Positions 28,353 through 36,123 of a DNA stretch of 41,042 nucleotides are shown here, in pieces. The notes under the pieces are model-generated. The model did no database searches and was not told the DNA's origin. It saw nothing but the letters and a program-made list of their open reading frames with translations. Source of the DNA: Gammaproteobacteria bacterium (GTDB lineage Bacteria > Pseudomonadota > Gammaproteobacteria > GCA-001735895); NCBI GenBank assembly GCA_014382695.1, contig JACNJF010000134.1, positions 1-41,042 of the forward strand. Reading direction: 5' to 3'. Each line of letters starts with the position of its first letter. Position 1 is the stretch's first letter. A program made the position numbers and the translations under genes.

Positions 28353-29069
28353 TTAAATTCCTGGCCCATTGCGCAGAGTTTTAGTGGCATAGTTAACCAT
28401 CGATATCGATTCATCAGTAAGCACCGTATCGGTCATACTGCTGATAGCCTTTTCGACCAGCCCGCTGATTAGATTGCCCAAAACGGAGCCGTCGCCACCG
28501 GTTTTTCTTTCAATCGTAATCCAGGTAACTTCTTCATCCTGACCATCCGATATGGAGCTCGCCAGAGATGCAAGATTGCCTAATAAATCATCACTTCTGG
28601 ATTCACTTTTTATACCGATATCGCTGTTCCAGAATACACTATCATCACGCGCCTGAACCATTTTCAATTCTGCTCTCACCCGATTCGTATTCAATACGCC
28701 TGAGGTAGTCTGATCATAATGGGTCACATTCCCGTAAATATAGGCATCTGCAACTATACTGCTTTTAATCGCGCTGAACTCAACCTCAGATAACTGTTCA
28801 CCCAGGGTTATTCCAAGTCTGTCGAGCATCACCTGATCAACTTCGGCTCGTGGTGTTACCTTATAAAATTTCGTGGTTAACTTCTGTTCCAGTAAATCGC
28901 GAATCTGATTTGGCGCATCGACACTGTTACTCTCATTCGCAAAAGGCAGGATTACAACCGTGTGAATGGGATTGGTCAAATCCGGTTGCGGCACTGGAAT
29001 ATTGATGCAGCCGGAGATAAATCCGGTAATTAAAAGTACTACGGCCCATTTTGTAAAACGTTTATTCAT
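28353..29069 (-). CDS. GNA1162/DUF799-like (LpoB-like) lipoprotein
   Basis: This is a 238-residue lipoprotein with lipobox ISGC (C21). The core HTVVILPFANESNSVDAP, then MLDRLGITLGEQLSEVEFSAI and ADAYIYGNVTHYDQ resemble the neisserial GNA1162 (DUF799) family and, more loosely, LpoB-type activators. All share a CsgG-like alpha/beta fold. A later Gly/Ser-rich stretch is less conserved. GNA1162-type genes often sit beside CsgG-type genes, as here, 25 bp upstream of the CsgG-like gene. The exact family needs a profile search. Confidence 0.7.
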   Translation of the reverse strand: MNKRFTKWAVVLLITGFISGCINIPVPQPDLTNPIHTVVILPFANESNSVDAPNQIRDLLEQKLTTKFYKVTPRAEVDQVMLDRLGITLGEQLSEVEFSAIKSSIVADAYIYGNVTHYDQTTSGVLNTNRVRAELKMVQARDDSVFWNSDIGIKSESRSDDLLGNLASLASSISDGQDEEVTWITIERKTGGDGSVLGNLISGLVEKAISSMTDTVLTDESISMVNYATKTLRNGPGI

Positions 29070-29151
29070 TATTTATTTCCTCTTATTTTTTGAGTTTCCC
29101 ATTTTTTTGCCCTGAACTTTCAGGCATTCCCCCTGAGCGCCTGAAGTTTAT

Positions 29152-30546
29152 TTATTTCCTGCCAAGGTTCATTTCCAGCGTCGTTAACAGATCCTCTTTT
29201 ACTGCTTTTATCAGCAGTGCCGCTGATTTTTCTGCCGCACTATCACTGGTTAAAGCCCCCGCCTTGGTGGCTTCTGCATTGATCCGGATTGTCTTTAAGG
29301 TACGATTGCTGGCTCCACTCTTAATATTAATGACACCATTGATCTTGGCAAAGTGCATGCCCTGGTAACCGGGGAAGTCCATCACAGTACCCTGCACATC
29401 GATATAATAATCAGCCCTACCTGAAAAGTTATCCTGCTCCGTATACACCTGATAATTCTGCTCAGACAATACACTGGCCAGTCCATCATTAACGCTCAGG
29501 TAAAGATAATCATTGCTTTTACTTTTGATATTTGAGCGCAATTGAACCGATACATCGGATTTCTGCCCCAGCAATACCACCAGTTCAGTGAACGGAGAGT
29601 TATTGATAAAAAGCGCTTCATCCAGATCCAGCTTAACCCTGATTTTATTTTCCGGCTTACCGGTATAGGGCAGAGACCTTACCCGCACACTCAGCCGTCC
29701 CTGCAAATCGGTCATCGAGTCATGATCTAGAACCGCGCCTTCAATCTCCGGAATAACCGCAACAGGAACCCGCTTCAGCGGTTGTCCACGATAACTGAAT
29801 ACCACATTAAACGGTTCACTCACACCCAGCTCCGAGGATCCGGTCTGCTGACGCTCACCAACGGTAGAAACACTTAGCTGCTTAAAGGTTGATGACAGAT
29901 ACTGGTCAAACTCACTGATCAGACTTAACACTTCGTCTCTCAACAGGCTATTTGAGCCCGCATCTGCAAACAGCTGATGCAGCGCTACATCACCTGTTAT
30001 CTGCTTGAACAACTGACTGCTCTTCAGTAGTAGAATCATTGCCTCAGAGCTATCGGAGCGTGCAAACAGTTTTTTTACCTGCTCAAGCTGAGCACGCAGC
30101 TGATCAAACTGACTTTCAATCTGGAACGAAATGCTGGCCGCATTTTTTATCTTATCCAGTACCGCAAAAGCATAGTAACTGCCATTACCCGGTTTAAAGT
30201 GCTGGCCTGCAATCGTGATGCCTTCGATATTATCCAGATTGACCTGAGTACTAATCTGGACATGCATATTTTCCTGCTTTTCAAACTTATCAGCAGTGGA
30301 ACGATATTCTTTTACAATATTACTCTGACTGGAAATACTGACTTTTAACTGCTCGGCCAGACTTGAGTAGGCACTTTTACGAGCATCTTCCGAACTGCTG
30401 CCTTCTCCCACTGCCGTCAGGTATCGGCTGTCACGATAGCCATCCATCCCTCCACCATAAATCCAGTTGGGGTCATCCGCCTGCAAAGCGAAACTGGCAC
30501 AACCCAAACTCGAACATAAAATGAAAACCAGTGCAAATAGCTTCAT
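29152..30546 (-). CDS. Exported LPP20-like domain protein
   Basis: This 464-residue exported protein has a signal peptide ending near FALQA; an earlier Cys in SLGC is not a canonical lipobox. Residues 40-135 carry an LPP20-type domain (YLTAVGEGSSSEDARKSAYS then LAEQLKVSISS). A helical middle (about 140-220) and beta-rich C-terminal half follow, with PFNVVFSYRGQPLKRVPVAV and DVQGTVMDFPGYQGMHFAKI. The large beta-rich part may be a carboxypeptidase-regulatory-like fold. LPP20 relatives include flagellar FlgP and Helicobacter Lpp20. Function here is not known; the middle gene of the five-gene exported operon. Confidence 0.72.
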   Translation of the reverse strand: MKLFALVFILCSSLGCASFALQADDPNWIYGGGMDGYRDSRYLTAVGEGSSSEDARKSAYSSLAEQLKVSISSQSNIVKEYRSTADKFEKQENMHVQISTQVNLDNIEGITIAGQHFKPGNGSYYAFAVLDKIKNAASISFQIESQFDQLRAQLEQVKKLFARSDSSEAMILLLKSSQLFKQITGDVALHQLFADAGSNSLLRDEVLSLISEFDQYLSSTFKQLSVSTVGERQQTGSSELGVSEPFNVVFSYRGQPLKRVPVAVIPEIEGAVLDHDSMTDLQGRLSVRVRSLPYTGKPENKIRVKLDLDEALFINNSPFTELVVLLGQKSDVSVQLRSNIKSKSNDYLYLSVNDGLASVLSEQNYQVYTEQDNFSGRADYYIDVQGTVMDFPGYQGMHFAKINGVINIKSGASNRTLKTIRINAEATKAGALTSDSAAEKSAALLIKAVKEDLLTTLEMNLGRK

Positions 30547-30561
30547 GTTTTACTCCTTATA

Positions 30562-31275
30562 TCATTGCATACGACTGGCAGCGACAAACTGCTCAAACTC
30601 TTCAATTTCCGAGTTTACACTCGGATCAAGCGGAGCTCTAACAGCCTTTTTGCCATCAAACTGAAGCGCAAATCCTGCTTCCAGCTGAATCGATGCCTTA
30701 TAAGCCACAAACTCTTCCATCATCTGCTGTTTAAACTCCTGAAATTCAGTCATCTGCTGCTTACGATAAAGCTCAAACTCGTCTAACTCACGCTGCCGGT
30801 AAAGCTGAAACAACTCATCATCATTGGAATCAAAGTTCAGCGCTCCCTCCACCAGAGAGACACGCTCTTTAGAGTTATCGGCCTGGTCTGTATCAATAAT
30901 AAACTTGGTTCCACGTATGCCGAGGGTAGCGGTAGAGGTCTGGACCGCTACATTTCTATCCTTCCCGCTGGAAATAAAATAATAGATTTTGCCAAACAGA
31001 TGGCTAAAAAATCCCGGCTTTACCAGTTTAATGGTCGCATTCTGATTCGCAATTAACACGTCGCCCTGCTGCGTTTTAATCGCTATTCGTTGTCCATCAC
31101 CGGTTTTAATTTCACTATCTTCGGCTATTCTGGTCCCCGCAGGATAGTCCGGCATATTTTCGGAGCGAATAACTTCACCCATGCTCTGCGCGTGTACAAC
31201 CCCTGTTAACAGGGTCAGCAGCAGAAATATAGAGCCCAGTTTGAATCCCGTGAGGAGGCGCATTAACATATTCAT
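30562..31275 (-). CDS. Exported FecR-domain protein with 11-residue repeats
   Basis: This is a 237-residue protein. A signal peptide ends VVHA-QS. Residues 40-150 form a FecR-type beta domain (AGTRIAEDSEIKTGDGQRI, TSTATLGIRGTKFIID, VSLVEGALNF). Residues 155-200 hold four 11-residue repeats with EF-x-x-aromatic-basic spacing (for example DEFELYRKQQM and TEFQEFKQQM). No transmembrane anti-sigma helix as in TonB-linked FecR, so this is the stand-alone secreted form. Its start overlaps the previous gene's stop by four bases. It shares the repeat with the transglutaminase-like protein encoded upstream. Confidence 0.85.
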   Translation of the reverse strand: MNMLMRLLTGFKLGSIFLLLTLLTGVVHAQSMGEVIRSENMPDYPAGTRIAEDSEIKTGDGQRIAIKTQQGDVLIANQNATIKLVKPGFFSHLFGKIYYFISSGKDRNVAVQTSTATLGIRGTKFIIDTDQADNSKERVSLVEGALNFDSNDDELFQLYRQRELDEFELYRKQQMTEFQEFKQQMMEEFVAYKASIQLEAGFALQFDGKKAVRAPLDPSVNSEIEEFEQFVAASRMQ

Positions 31276-32771
31276 AAGTTTGATATAACCTTAGGGGTAA
31301 CATTCTTGAACTGTGGCATTTTCATGCCCGCGCTTGCATTGATATAAGTTGGATCCGCAATCGTATACTGCTTATGCTGATAGCTGATCACATCACCCAG
31401 TGGATTTTTGAGCTCAACTGCGGTCGCCACGTGGCCAGGGAAATCGAGGCCAACTACATTCAAGCCCAGTAGATTCTTTACCAGCCAGGCAAAAAACACG
31501 GCTCTATCTTCACAGTCTGAAGCAGGGTAAAAAATTGTCTCTTCGGCGAACATATAATTCTCTTCCCCGAACTGATCCTGATCGGTGGCATAGCGAAAGG
31601 CTTTCTGCACAAAGCGCAACAGCAAATTGACCGCCTCAGTCTCCGACATATCGTTAACCATCGGCCTTAACTGAGACAGCAGTGCTGTGGCGGTAGACGA
31701 ATTCAGCGGTGATTGAAAATACTCATTAATGTCCATCTGCGGATAACTGGACAAAAAATCGACGGTATAGCGGTTAAACGGGACGTTCAATTCATATTTT
31801 TTTTGCTGATAAGAAAAACTCAGATGTTTTGTCTGTGTATCAGGCTTGCTACTGAGTGGCTGGGTCAGCGCGAAATCGGACAGCTTCAGGCTTTTCGGGT
31901 AGTTACCGTCATAGGAATAAAGATTTGGCGGTAATTTTTTCTGGCGACTGACTGAATAATACTTTTGAGCACCAAACTTAAAGTAGGCAATGTCATACAG
32001 ATTCTGACTCGCAGGAACCAGCAGGTAAATACGCGATGAATCATACGCTATCCTCGCATCCAGATCGGATTTCAGCAGCAAAAACCAGCTCACAACACTC
32101 CCCATATTATCGGATGCCGTTAATTGCTTGGTAAATTGCTGTACCAGACGTACATAAGCCCAGTCATTCAGATTCAGCTGACGTTTAAGCTTAGTCAATT
32201 GCTGTAAAGTTTGAGGATAATCAGACTGGGCCAGTTGGCTAAACTTAAGCTGGATACCGGACTGGGAAACGATCAGTCCCGACATACTCACGGAAGAAGA
32301 GATGCCATCAACTATCGAAAGCTGATGACCGAGAAACTCAATATTGACCCCTTTCTGGGTCAGAACAGGAGGCTCGGGCGGAATAATAATCACCGGTTCA
32401 GGGATGATACGCGGCAGCGGTATTTCTGCTACTCGAGGTTCGGGTTTGGCTGGCTTCACTACTACAGGTGGTTTTTTATCATCAATTCGGACAACGGGGA
32501 TACGTGGGGGCTTTGGCGCTTCATCACGAATAACACCCTTTTCCGTGTCGAAAGGCTTCCATTGCTGATTCAGGAAATCCGCAAACTCCCGGTCCATTTC
32601 ATCCTTATATTGTTTAAACTCCCCCATGTACTGTCGCTTCCATTGCTCAAACTCAGCCATGGACTGAGCGGCGGATAATGCAGGCAACAACATAGTCGAG
32701 ACTATTAGACATTTCAACAGGCGCGAAGCCGTTACTGAGGAGGTCAAACTGAATGGCAAGAAGACTTTCAT
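31272..32771 (-). CDS. Exported transglutaminase-like cysteine protein with 11-residue repeats
   Basis: This is a 499-residue exported protein, first in the operon. A signal peptide ends ALSA-AQ. Residues 37-68 hold three 11-residue repeats (AEFEQWKRQYM, GEFKQYKDEM, DREFADFL). Residues 75-135 are a Pro-rich linker (KPPRIPVVRI, IIPPEPPVL). After a beta-rich middle comes a transglutaminase-like core with Cys-His-Asp C420 (PASDCEDRA), H447 (FPGHVATAV) and D473 (IADPTY). It could be a protease, an amidase or a cross-linking enzyme; the triad does not say which. It differs from LapG in layout. Confidence 0.8.
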   Translation of the reverse strand: MKVFLPFSLTSSVTASRLLKCLIVSTMLLPALSAAQSMAEFEQWKRQYMGEFKQYKDEMDREFADFLNQQWKPFDTEKGVIRDEAPKPPRIPVVRIDDKKPPVVVKPAKPEPRVAEIPLPRIIPEPVIIIPPEPPVLTQKGVNIEFLGHQLSIVDGISSSVSMSGLIVSQSGIQLKFSQLAQSDYPQTLQQLTKLKRQLNLNDWAYVRLVQQFTKQLTASDNMGSVVSWFLLLKSDLDARIAYDSSRIYLLVPASQNLYDIAYFKFGAQKYYSVSRQKKLPPNLYSYDGNYPKSLKLSDFALTQPLSSKPDTQTKHLSFSYQQKKYELNVPFNRYTVDFLSSYPQMDINEYFQSPLNSSTATALLSQLRPMVNDMSETEAVNLLLRFVQKAFRYATDQDQFGEENYMFAEETIFYPASDCEDRAVFFAWLVKNLLGLNVVGLDFPGHVATAVELKNPLGDVISYQHKQYTIADPTYINASAGMKMPQFKNVTPKVISNL

Positions 32772-33190
32772 TTTATTTACAACCCTGTATTTCTAATACA
32801 AAAATTAGTCGAAATATTCGGCCCAGAAGCGCACAATCAATCGATAAAACATCAAGGATTCGCTATCTTTCTACGCTTGGAGATCACTTTTAATTTTCTC
32901 TCGCTGATAAAACACGACTCAACGACTGTTTTAAAACATCAAATGTGTACTCGAAAACTGGCCGTATATAATACGGTCCGCTTGTTCACCATTTCGAACT
33001 GAAAAATCCCAACAGATCAGCTCACCGCAAAATGGATCATATATCCAGATTGAATTTGCAGACACTTAATGCGACTATAAGCCATGGTTTTTAAACCTGC
33101 CGATGTAGCTCTAAACAACACCCGAACAGCAGTTCGAAAACATTATAATTTGATTAGACTATAACAGACAATATTAAAAGGAGATATATA
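32772..33190. other. Divergent regulatory interval between the exported operon and LPP20 gene
   Basis: This gene-free gap of 419 bp is AT-rich. It holds a perfect inverted repeat CCGTAT-ATA-ATACGG (32962-32976) whose centre looks like a -10 element on either strand, possibly an operator over a promoter of the minus-strand operon. Near the right end TATAAT (33144-33149) and a strong AAAAGGAG ribosome-binding site (33175-33182) precede the LPP20 ATG. No other convincing coding frame is seen. Confidence 0.45.
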
Positions 33191-33778
33191 ATGAATCCCA
33201 CCCTTAATGCAAAAATCATTTTCCTCGCCGCCAGCCTGGCTCTGGCAGGCTGCGCATCTCCACCAGAACCTGCTGCCGATCTGGCAGAATGCGTGTTCCC
33301 GGATGCCCCTACGGAAAGTGCACCACTATGGGTTTGTGATTCACCCATTGAGGGTGTAGAACTGAGCGCAGTAGGCTTTGCGCAACCCTCCAAAGCGGGT
33401 AACTCGTTTATGAAACAGATGGCAACAGCAGACGCCAGAGTTCAACTGGCAGCCACTTTCAAAACTCGCGTACAGAATATGATCAAGCAATACGCGGAAA
33501 CCACTGGTTCAGCCGATAGCGAAACCGTGAATCGTGTGAATACTTCAGTCTCTAAATTGATTACCAATGAAACCCTGGTAGGCTCTCGAGTGTTCAGAAC
33601 CCGCACCAGCCCCAGCGGTGGTCTGTATGTTCTGGTTGGACTGGATACGGCAAATGTACAACAGGCCGCGAAGGACAGCATCCAGACCAGCATGAACAAT
33701 GATCAGGCACTGTGGCAGGAGTTCAAGGCCAAGAAAGCACATGATGAACTGGCTGTAGAAATTTCAAAAATGCAATAA
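33191..33778 (+). CDS. LPP20-family lipoprotein
   Basis: This is a 195-residue outer-membrane lipoprotein: signal ending LALAGC (C21), then SAPLWVCDSPIEGVELSAVG, and the LPP20 domain with KQMATADARVQLAATFKTRV and a C-terminal GGLYVLVGLDTAN strand. Its start has an excellent ribosome-binding site, AAAAGGAG. It is divergent from, and probably co-regulated with, the five-gene exported operon, which has its own LPP20-like protein. Relatives act in flagellar outer rings or as adhesins, but no flagellar gene is present here. A 10-bp hairpin follows. Confidence 0.85.
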   Translation: MNPTLNAKIIFLAASLALAGCASPPEPAADLAECVFPDAPTESAPLWVCDSPIEGVELSAVGFAQPSKAGNSFMKQMATADARVQLAATFKTRVQNMIKQYAETTGSADSETVNRVNTSVSKLITNETLVGSRVFRTRTSPSGGLYVLVGLDTANVQQAAKDSIQTSMNNDQALWQEFKAKKAHDELAVEISKMQ

Positions 33779-33786
33779 ATTCATAT

Positions 33787-33837
33787 CGGCCTGGCCCTGA
33801 TCCTTTCTGCCCGCAGATATGGAATAAGGCCAGGCCG
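33787..33837. terminator. Hairpin between convergent LPP20 and Sco1 genes
   Basis: Perfect 10-base arms CGGCCTGGCC and GGCCAGGCCG (33787-33796, 33828-33837) enclose a 31-base loop, between two converging genes. The T tract after it is weak (TTATATCTCT), so it may be a bidirectional but leaky terminator or simply a stabilising 3' hairpin. Confidence 0.5.
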
Positions 33838-33847
33838 TTATATCTCT

Positions 33848-34447
33848 TCAGTCCGCTTCATTCAGCAACCGGACCAGCTCCACTACGATCTCTTCAGGTG
33901 TTGCATTATGTGGCGAAAAATAACGTAGCACACCGTGCCGATCAACCAGATAAATGACGGAGCTATGATCTAGCACATAACCCATCGCTGAATCTTTCAA
34001 CGCCACTTTCTGATACACCACACTGTACTGACGAGCGACCTTATCCAGACTCTCCTGGCTATCGGTCAGCCCGATAAAACTCTCATAAAAGCCTTTTACA
34101 AATAAAGCCATTGCTGATGGGGAATCACGCTCTGGGTCCAGCGAAACAAAAACACCCTGTACCTGAGCAGCCTGTTCAGGCGTTAACAGACGCATGGCCG
34201 AAGATAGATTCCACAGCGAGGTCGGACAGATATCAGGGCAGGACATGTAGCCAAAATAAATGGCCACCACCCGGCCCTTAAAATCACTCAAGGAAACCGG
34301 TCCCTGCGCGGACTGCAGAGTAAACTCTCCGCCATTATCTGGTAGCAGGCTACTGCCCTGCTGCTTCAGCGCGAGCTGCCCCAGCCACAGGGCCGCAAAA
34401 AAACAAACCAGGATGATCCAGAAATAAACCGCTCTCTTATTGTTCAT
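33848..34447 (-). CDS. SCO1/SenC-family copper chaperone
   Basis: This is a thioredoxin-fold, membrane-anchored protein that delivers copper to the CuA site of cytochrome c oxidase. It is about 199 residues. An N-terminal anchor helix (YFWIILVCFFAALWLGQL) precedes the copper site CPDICP (CxxxC) and the distal His in VLDHSSVIYLVD. The frame reaches a TTG at 34459 that overlaps the stop of the PCu(A)C gene; the ATG at 34447 is equally possible and chosen. The pairing with PCu(A)C is a known copper-delivery set. Confidence 0.93.
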   Translation of the reverse strand: MNNKRAVYFWIILVCFFAALWLGQLALKQQGSSLLPDNGGEFTLQSAQGPVSLSDFKGRVVAIYFGYMSCPDICPTSLWNLSSAMRLLTPEQAAQVQGVFVSLDPERDSPSAMALFVKGFYESFIGLTDSQESLDKVARQYSVVYQKVALKDSAMGYVLDHSSVIYLVDRHGVLRYFSPHNATPEEIVVELVRLLNEAD

Positions 34448-34455
34448 CAGTCGGC

Positions 34456-34947
34456 TCAATGCTTCATCATCGGCGGCAGGCTTCCATCTATCTGGTGCCC
34501 CTGCATCTGCTTCATCTTATGCATCATCACCCTCTGTACCGGTATCAGTAGTTGCTTTTCACTGCCATCGGATAAAATCAGGGTTAGCTCTATCTCATCT
34601 CCAGGATTCAGATCACGCTTCAGCCCCAGCAGCATCACATGCAATCCACCCGGCTGTAAGCTCACCGTTTGCCCGGCAGGCAATTCAATCTGACTGATTT
34701 TGCGCATCCGCATCACCCCCTGATCATTGATATGGGTATGTAACTCGACGATGCCCGCAACCGGACTGCTGGCCGATACTACGGCAGCCGTCTCAGTCGG
34801 ATTGCGCAACTGCATAAACGCGGCACTGTTGCGCTGCTGCATGATGGCTGCGCGCGCAAATGGGTTTTCTACCACCAGTTGGCTAGCCACATCGGCAACA
34901 GCATTGAAAGCCAGCGAGCACGTGGCCAGTACATAAAGAAGTTTCAT
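34456..34947 (-). CDS. Periplasmic PCu(A)C copper chaperone
   Basis: It binds Cu(I) and passes it to Sco or the oxidase. The ATG at 34947 is chosen, with GAGGGA seven bases upstream, giving MKLLYVLATCSLAFNAVA as signal. Family copper ligands: the His/Met set in HTHINDQGVMRM and the LHVM segment near residue 113. The last 25 residues form a further Met/His-rich tail (MMHKMKQMQGHQ and PPMMKH) that may add copper sites. Next gene is Sco, with overlapping ends. Confidence 0.92.
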   Translation of the reverse strand: MKLLYVLATCSLAFNAVADVASQLVVENPFARAAIMQQRNSAAFMQLRNPTETAAVVSASSPVAGIVELHTHINDQGVMRMRKISQIELPAGQTVSLQPGGLHVMLLGLKRDLNPGDEIELTLILSDGSEKQLLIPVQRVMMHKMKQMQGHQIDGSLPPMMKH

Positions 34948-35126
34948 CAGCAAATCCCTCATAGTGGTTTAACAAAACCAGCCAAGGCTACTCTAATGAC
35001 ACCTGAAGCAAAAGTGGCATATTGTCGCAACAGGCGCCTTAGCATTCAGCAGCGCTGCCAAATTTGTGCATACTTTAAATAACGCCTGCTTTTCAATCAA
35101 ATCATAACATTCGAAATTAATAATAT

Positions 35127-35160
35127 TGCCCGGCTTATTTGATAAGAATCCTGCCGGGCA
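35127..35160. terminator. Strong GC hairpin in the PCu(A)C-DUF1045 gap
   Basis: TGCCCGGC (35127-35134) and GCCGGGCA (35153-35160) form an 8-bp stem with an 18-base loop. On the minus strand it is followed by an AT-rich tract (AATATTATTAATTT), so it could end the DUF1045 transcript. On the plus strand it would lie at the start of the candidate RNA described next. Confidence 0.45.
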
Positions 35161-35189
35161 GTTAACGCAATGCTGTCCTGATTATTGAT

Positions 35190-35300
35190 CTAACGAGGAA
35201 GCATAAATACAGGATTAAACAGGATGCAGAATAATAAAAATTCAGGATGATAAGAACTATCAAGCTTGATCAGCAGCCTGCTGGCGCTGCTTTTTTTTTT
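35190..35300 (+). ncRNA. Candidate non-coding transcript with CAGGAT motifs and T10 terminator
   Basis: In the roughly 390-bp gap between the PCu(A)C and DUF1045 genes, four AGGA motifs stand within 52 bases (35196, 35211, 35221, 35244), three of them as CAGGAT. They are followed by a hairpin and T10. No plus-strand gene lies upstream, so a non-coding transcript is likely. It may be a second CsrA-binding RNA, but no GacA-like box is seen. The CAGGAT spacing also recalls degenerate CAGGAT-type repeats found scattered in many bacterial genomes. The 5' end is not determined. Confidence 0.35.
35272..35300 (+). terminator. Rho-independent terminator, plus strand
   Basis: AGCAGC (35272-35277) pairs with GCTGCT (35286-35291) around an 8-base loop, followed by a run of ten T (35291-35300). 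The T run lies only on the plus strand, so it does not serve the minus-strand DUF1045 gene. Confidence 0.8.
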
Positions 35301-35337
35301 GCCTGCAAAACTCAGTAATTATGTAGCCGCCCTGTCT

Positions 35338-36042
35338 TTAATCATCAGATTTCTGCAGATAATGGATCGAGATCACCTGAAAATTCTGCCCCTGGTTATC
35401 CTGCTGCAACAAAAGAATTCGATCCACCCGTAGCGGTCGGAGTAGCAGCGGCCTGATAACAGGCTCGAGAACTAACTGTATTTTATCCAGCGTGGCCGCC
35501 GGCAAGCGATCCGTCAGCGTCATATGAAACAGAAACTCATCCAGCACATAGGGGTAACCCCATTGCTGCAGATATTGCCGCTGCCGCTTACTCAGCTCAT
35601 GCGGGTCACGCCGGTGAATATCGTTACGGGTCAGTACGTCCCGGAATGGCTCCAGCAGCTGTACGCAATTACGCGCCAGGAGGTTAAGTCGAGCGCAGGG
35701 CGTCAAAGGTACCAGAGCAATAAAGTCATTCATTTTCTGCAGTCCAAGCGCCGCGCACTCAAATATCCGGGTAGTGCTCGCCAGTTGCTCGACGGCCTCA
35801 ATCAGCCCGGCTCGAGTTTTATCGGGGTGTAAGCGAAACGGCGCTTTCAGCGTGGCATGAAAACCATAAATCGATGCCCTCGATAAATGGCTTCGGTATG
35901 GCAACAGTGACTGCGTCAGGTCAGGCGACTGGAATTCAACTGCCCGAGCATGATAAATATCGTATCCCAGCCAGCGTGAAGCCTGCTGATACAGCGGATC
36001 GGCTTCAGCAAAGGTAAAATAGAGTGCGTAACGGCTAGTCAT
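35338..36042 (-). CDS. DUF1045 family 2H phosphoesterase-like protein
   Basis: This 234-residue protein has two HxT motifs of the 2H phosphoesterase fold: H62-A-T64 in YGFHATLKAPFRL and H173-M-T175 in FLFHMTLTDRL, separated by 110 residues. DUF1045 proteins are often found in phosphonate (phn) operons, but no phn gene is near this copy, so its substrate (perhaps a cyclic phosphate) is not known. It stands alone on the minus strand. Confidence 0.88.
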   Translation of the reverse strand: MTSRYALYFTFAEADPLYQQASRWLGYDIYHARAVEFQSPDLTQSLLPYRSHLSRASIYGFHATLKAPFRLHPDKTRAGLIEAVEQLASTTRIFECAALGLQKMNDFIALVPLTPCARLNLLARNCVQLLEPFRDVLTRNDIHRRDPHELSKRQRQYLQQWGYPYVLDEFLFHMTLTDRLPAATLDKIQLVLEPVIRPLLLRPLRVDRILLLQQDNQGQNFQVISIHYLQKSDD

Positions 36043-36123
36043 GAATAGAGCGTTTTAAAACCTGTCACAGAAGTTAAAACGACTTAAATCCAAACCCCGG
36101 ACAGGCCGGGTCTAACTCAATTT

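Noticed and set aside
31272-32771. LapG-type biofilm protease
   Set aside because: The catalytic fold is related, but the layout (repeats, Pro-rich linker, large middle) differs, and no LapD or large adhesin gene is nearby.
33154-33393. A minus-strand open frame across the LPP20 lipoprotein start
   Set aside because: It lies antisense to a clear lipoprotein gene with a strong ribosome-binding site, and shows no domain or start signal of its own.
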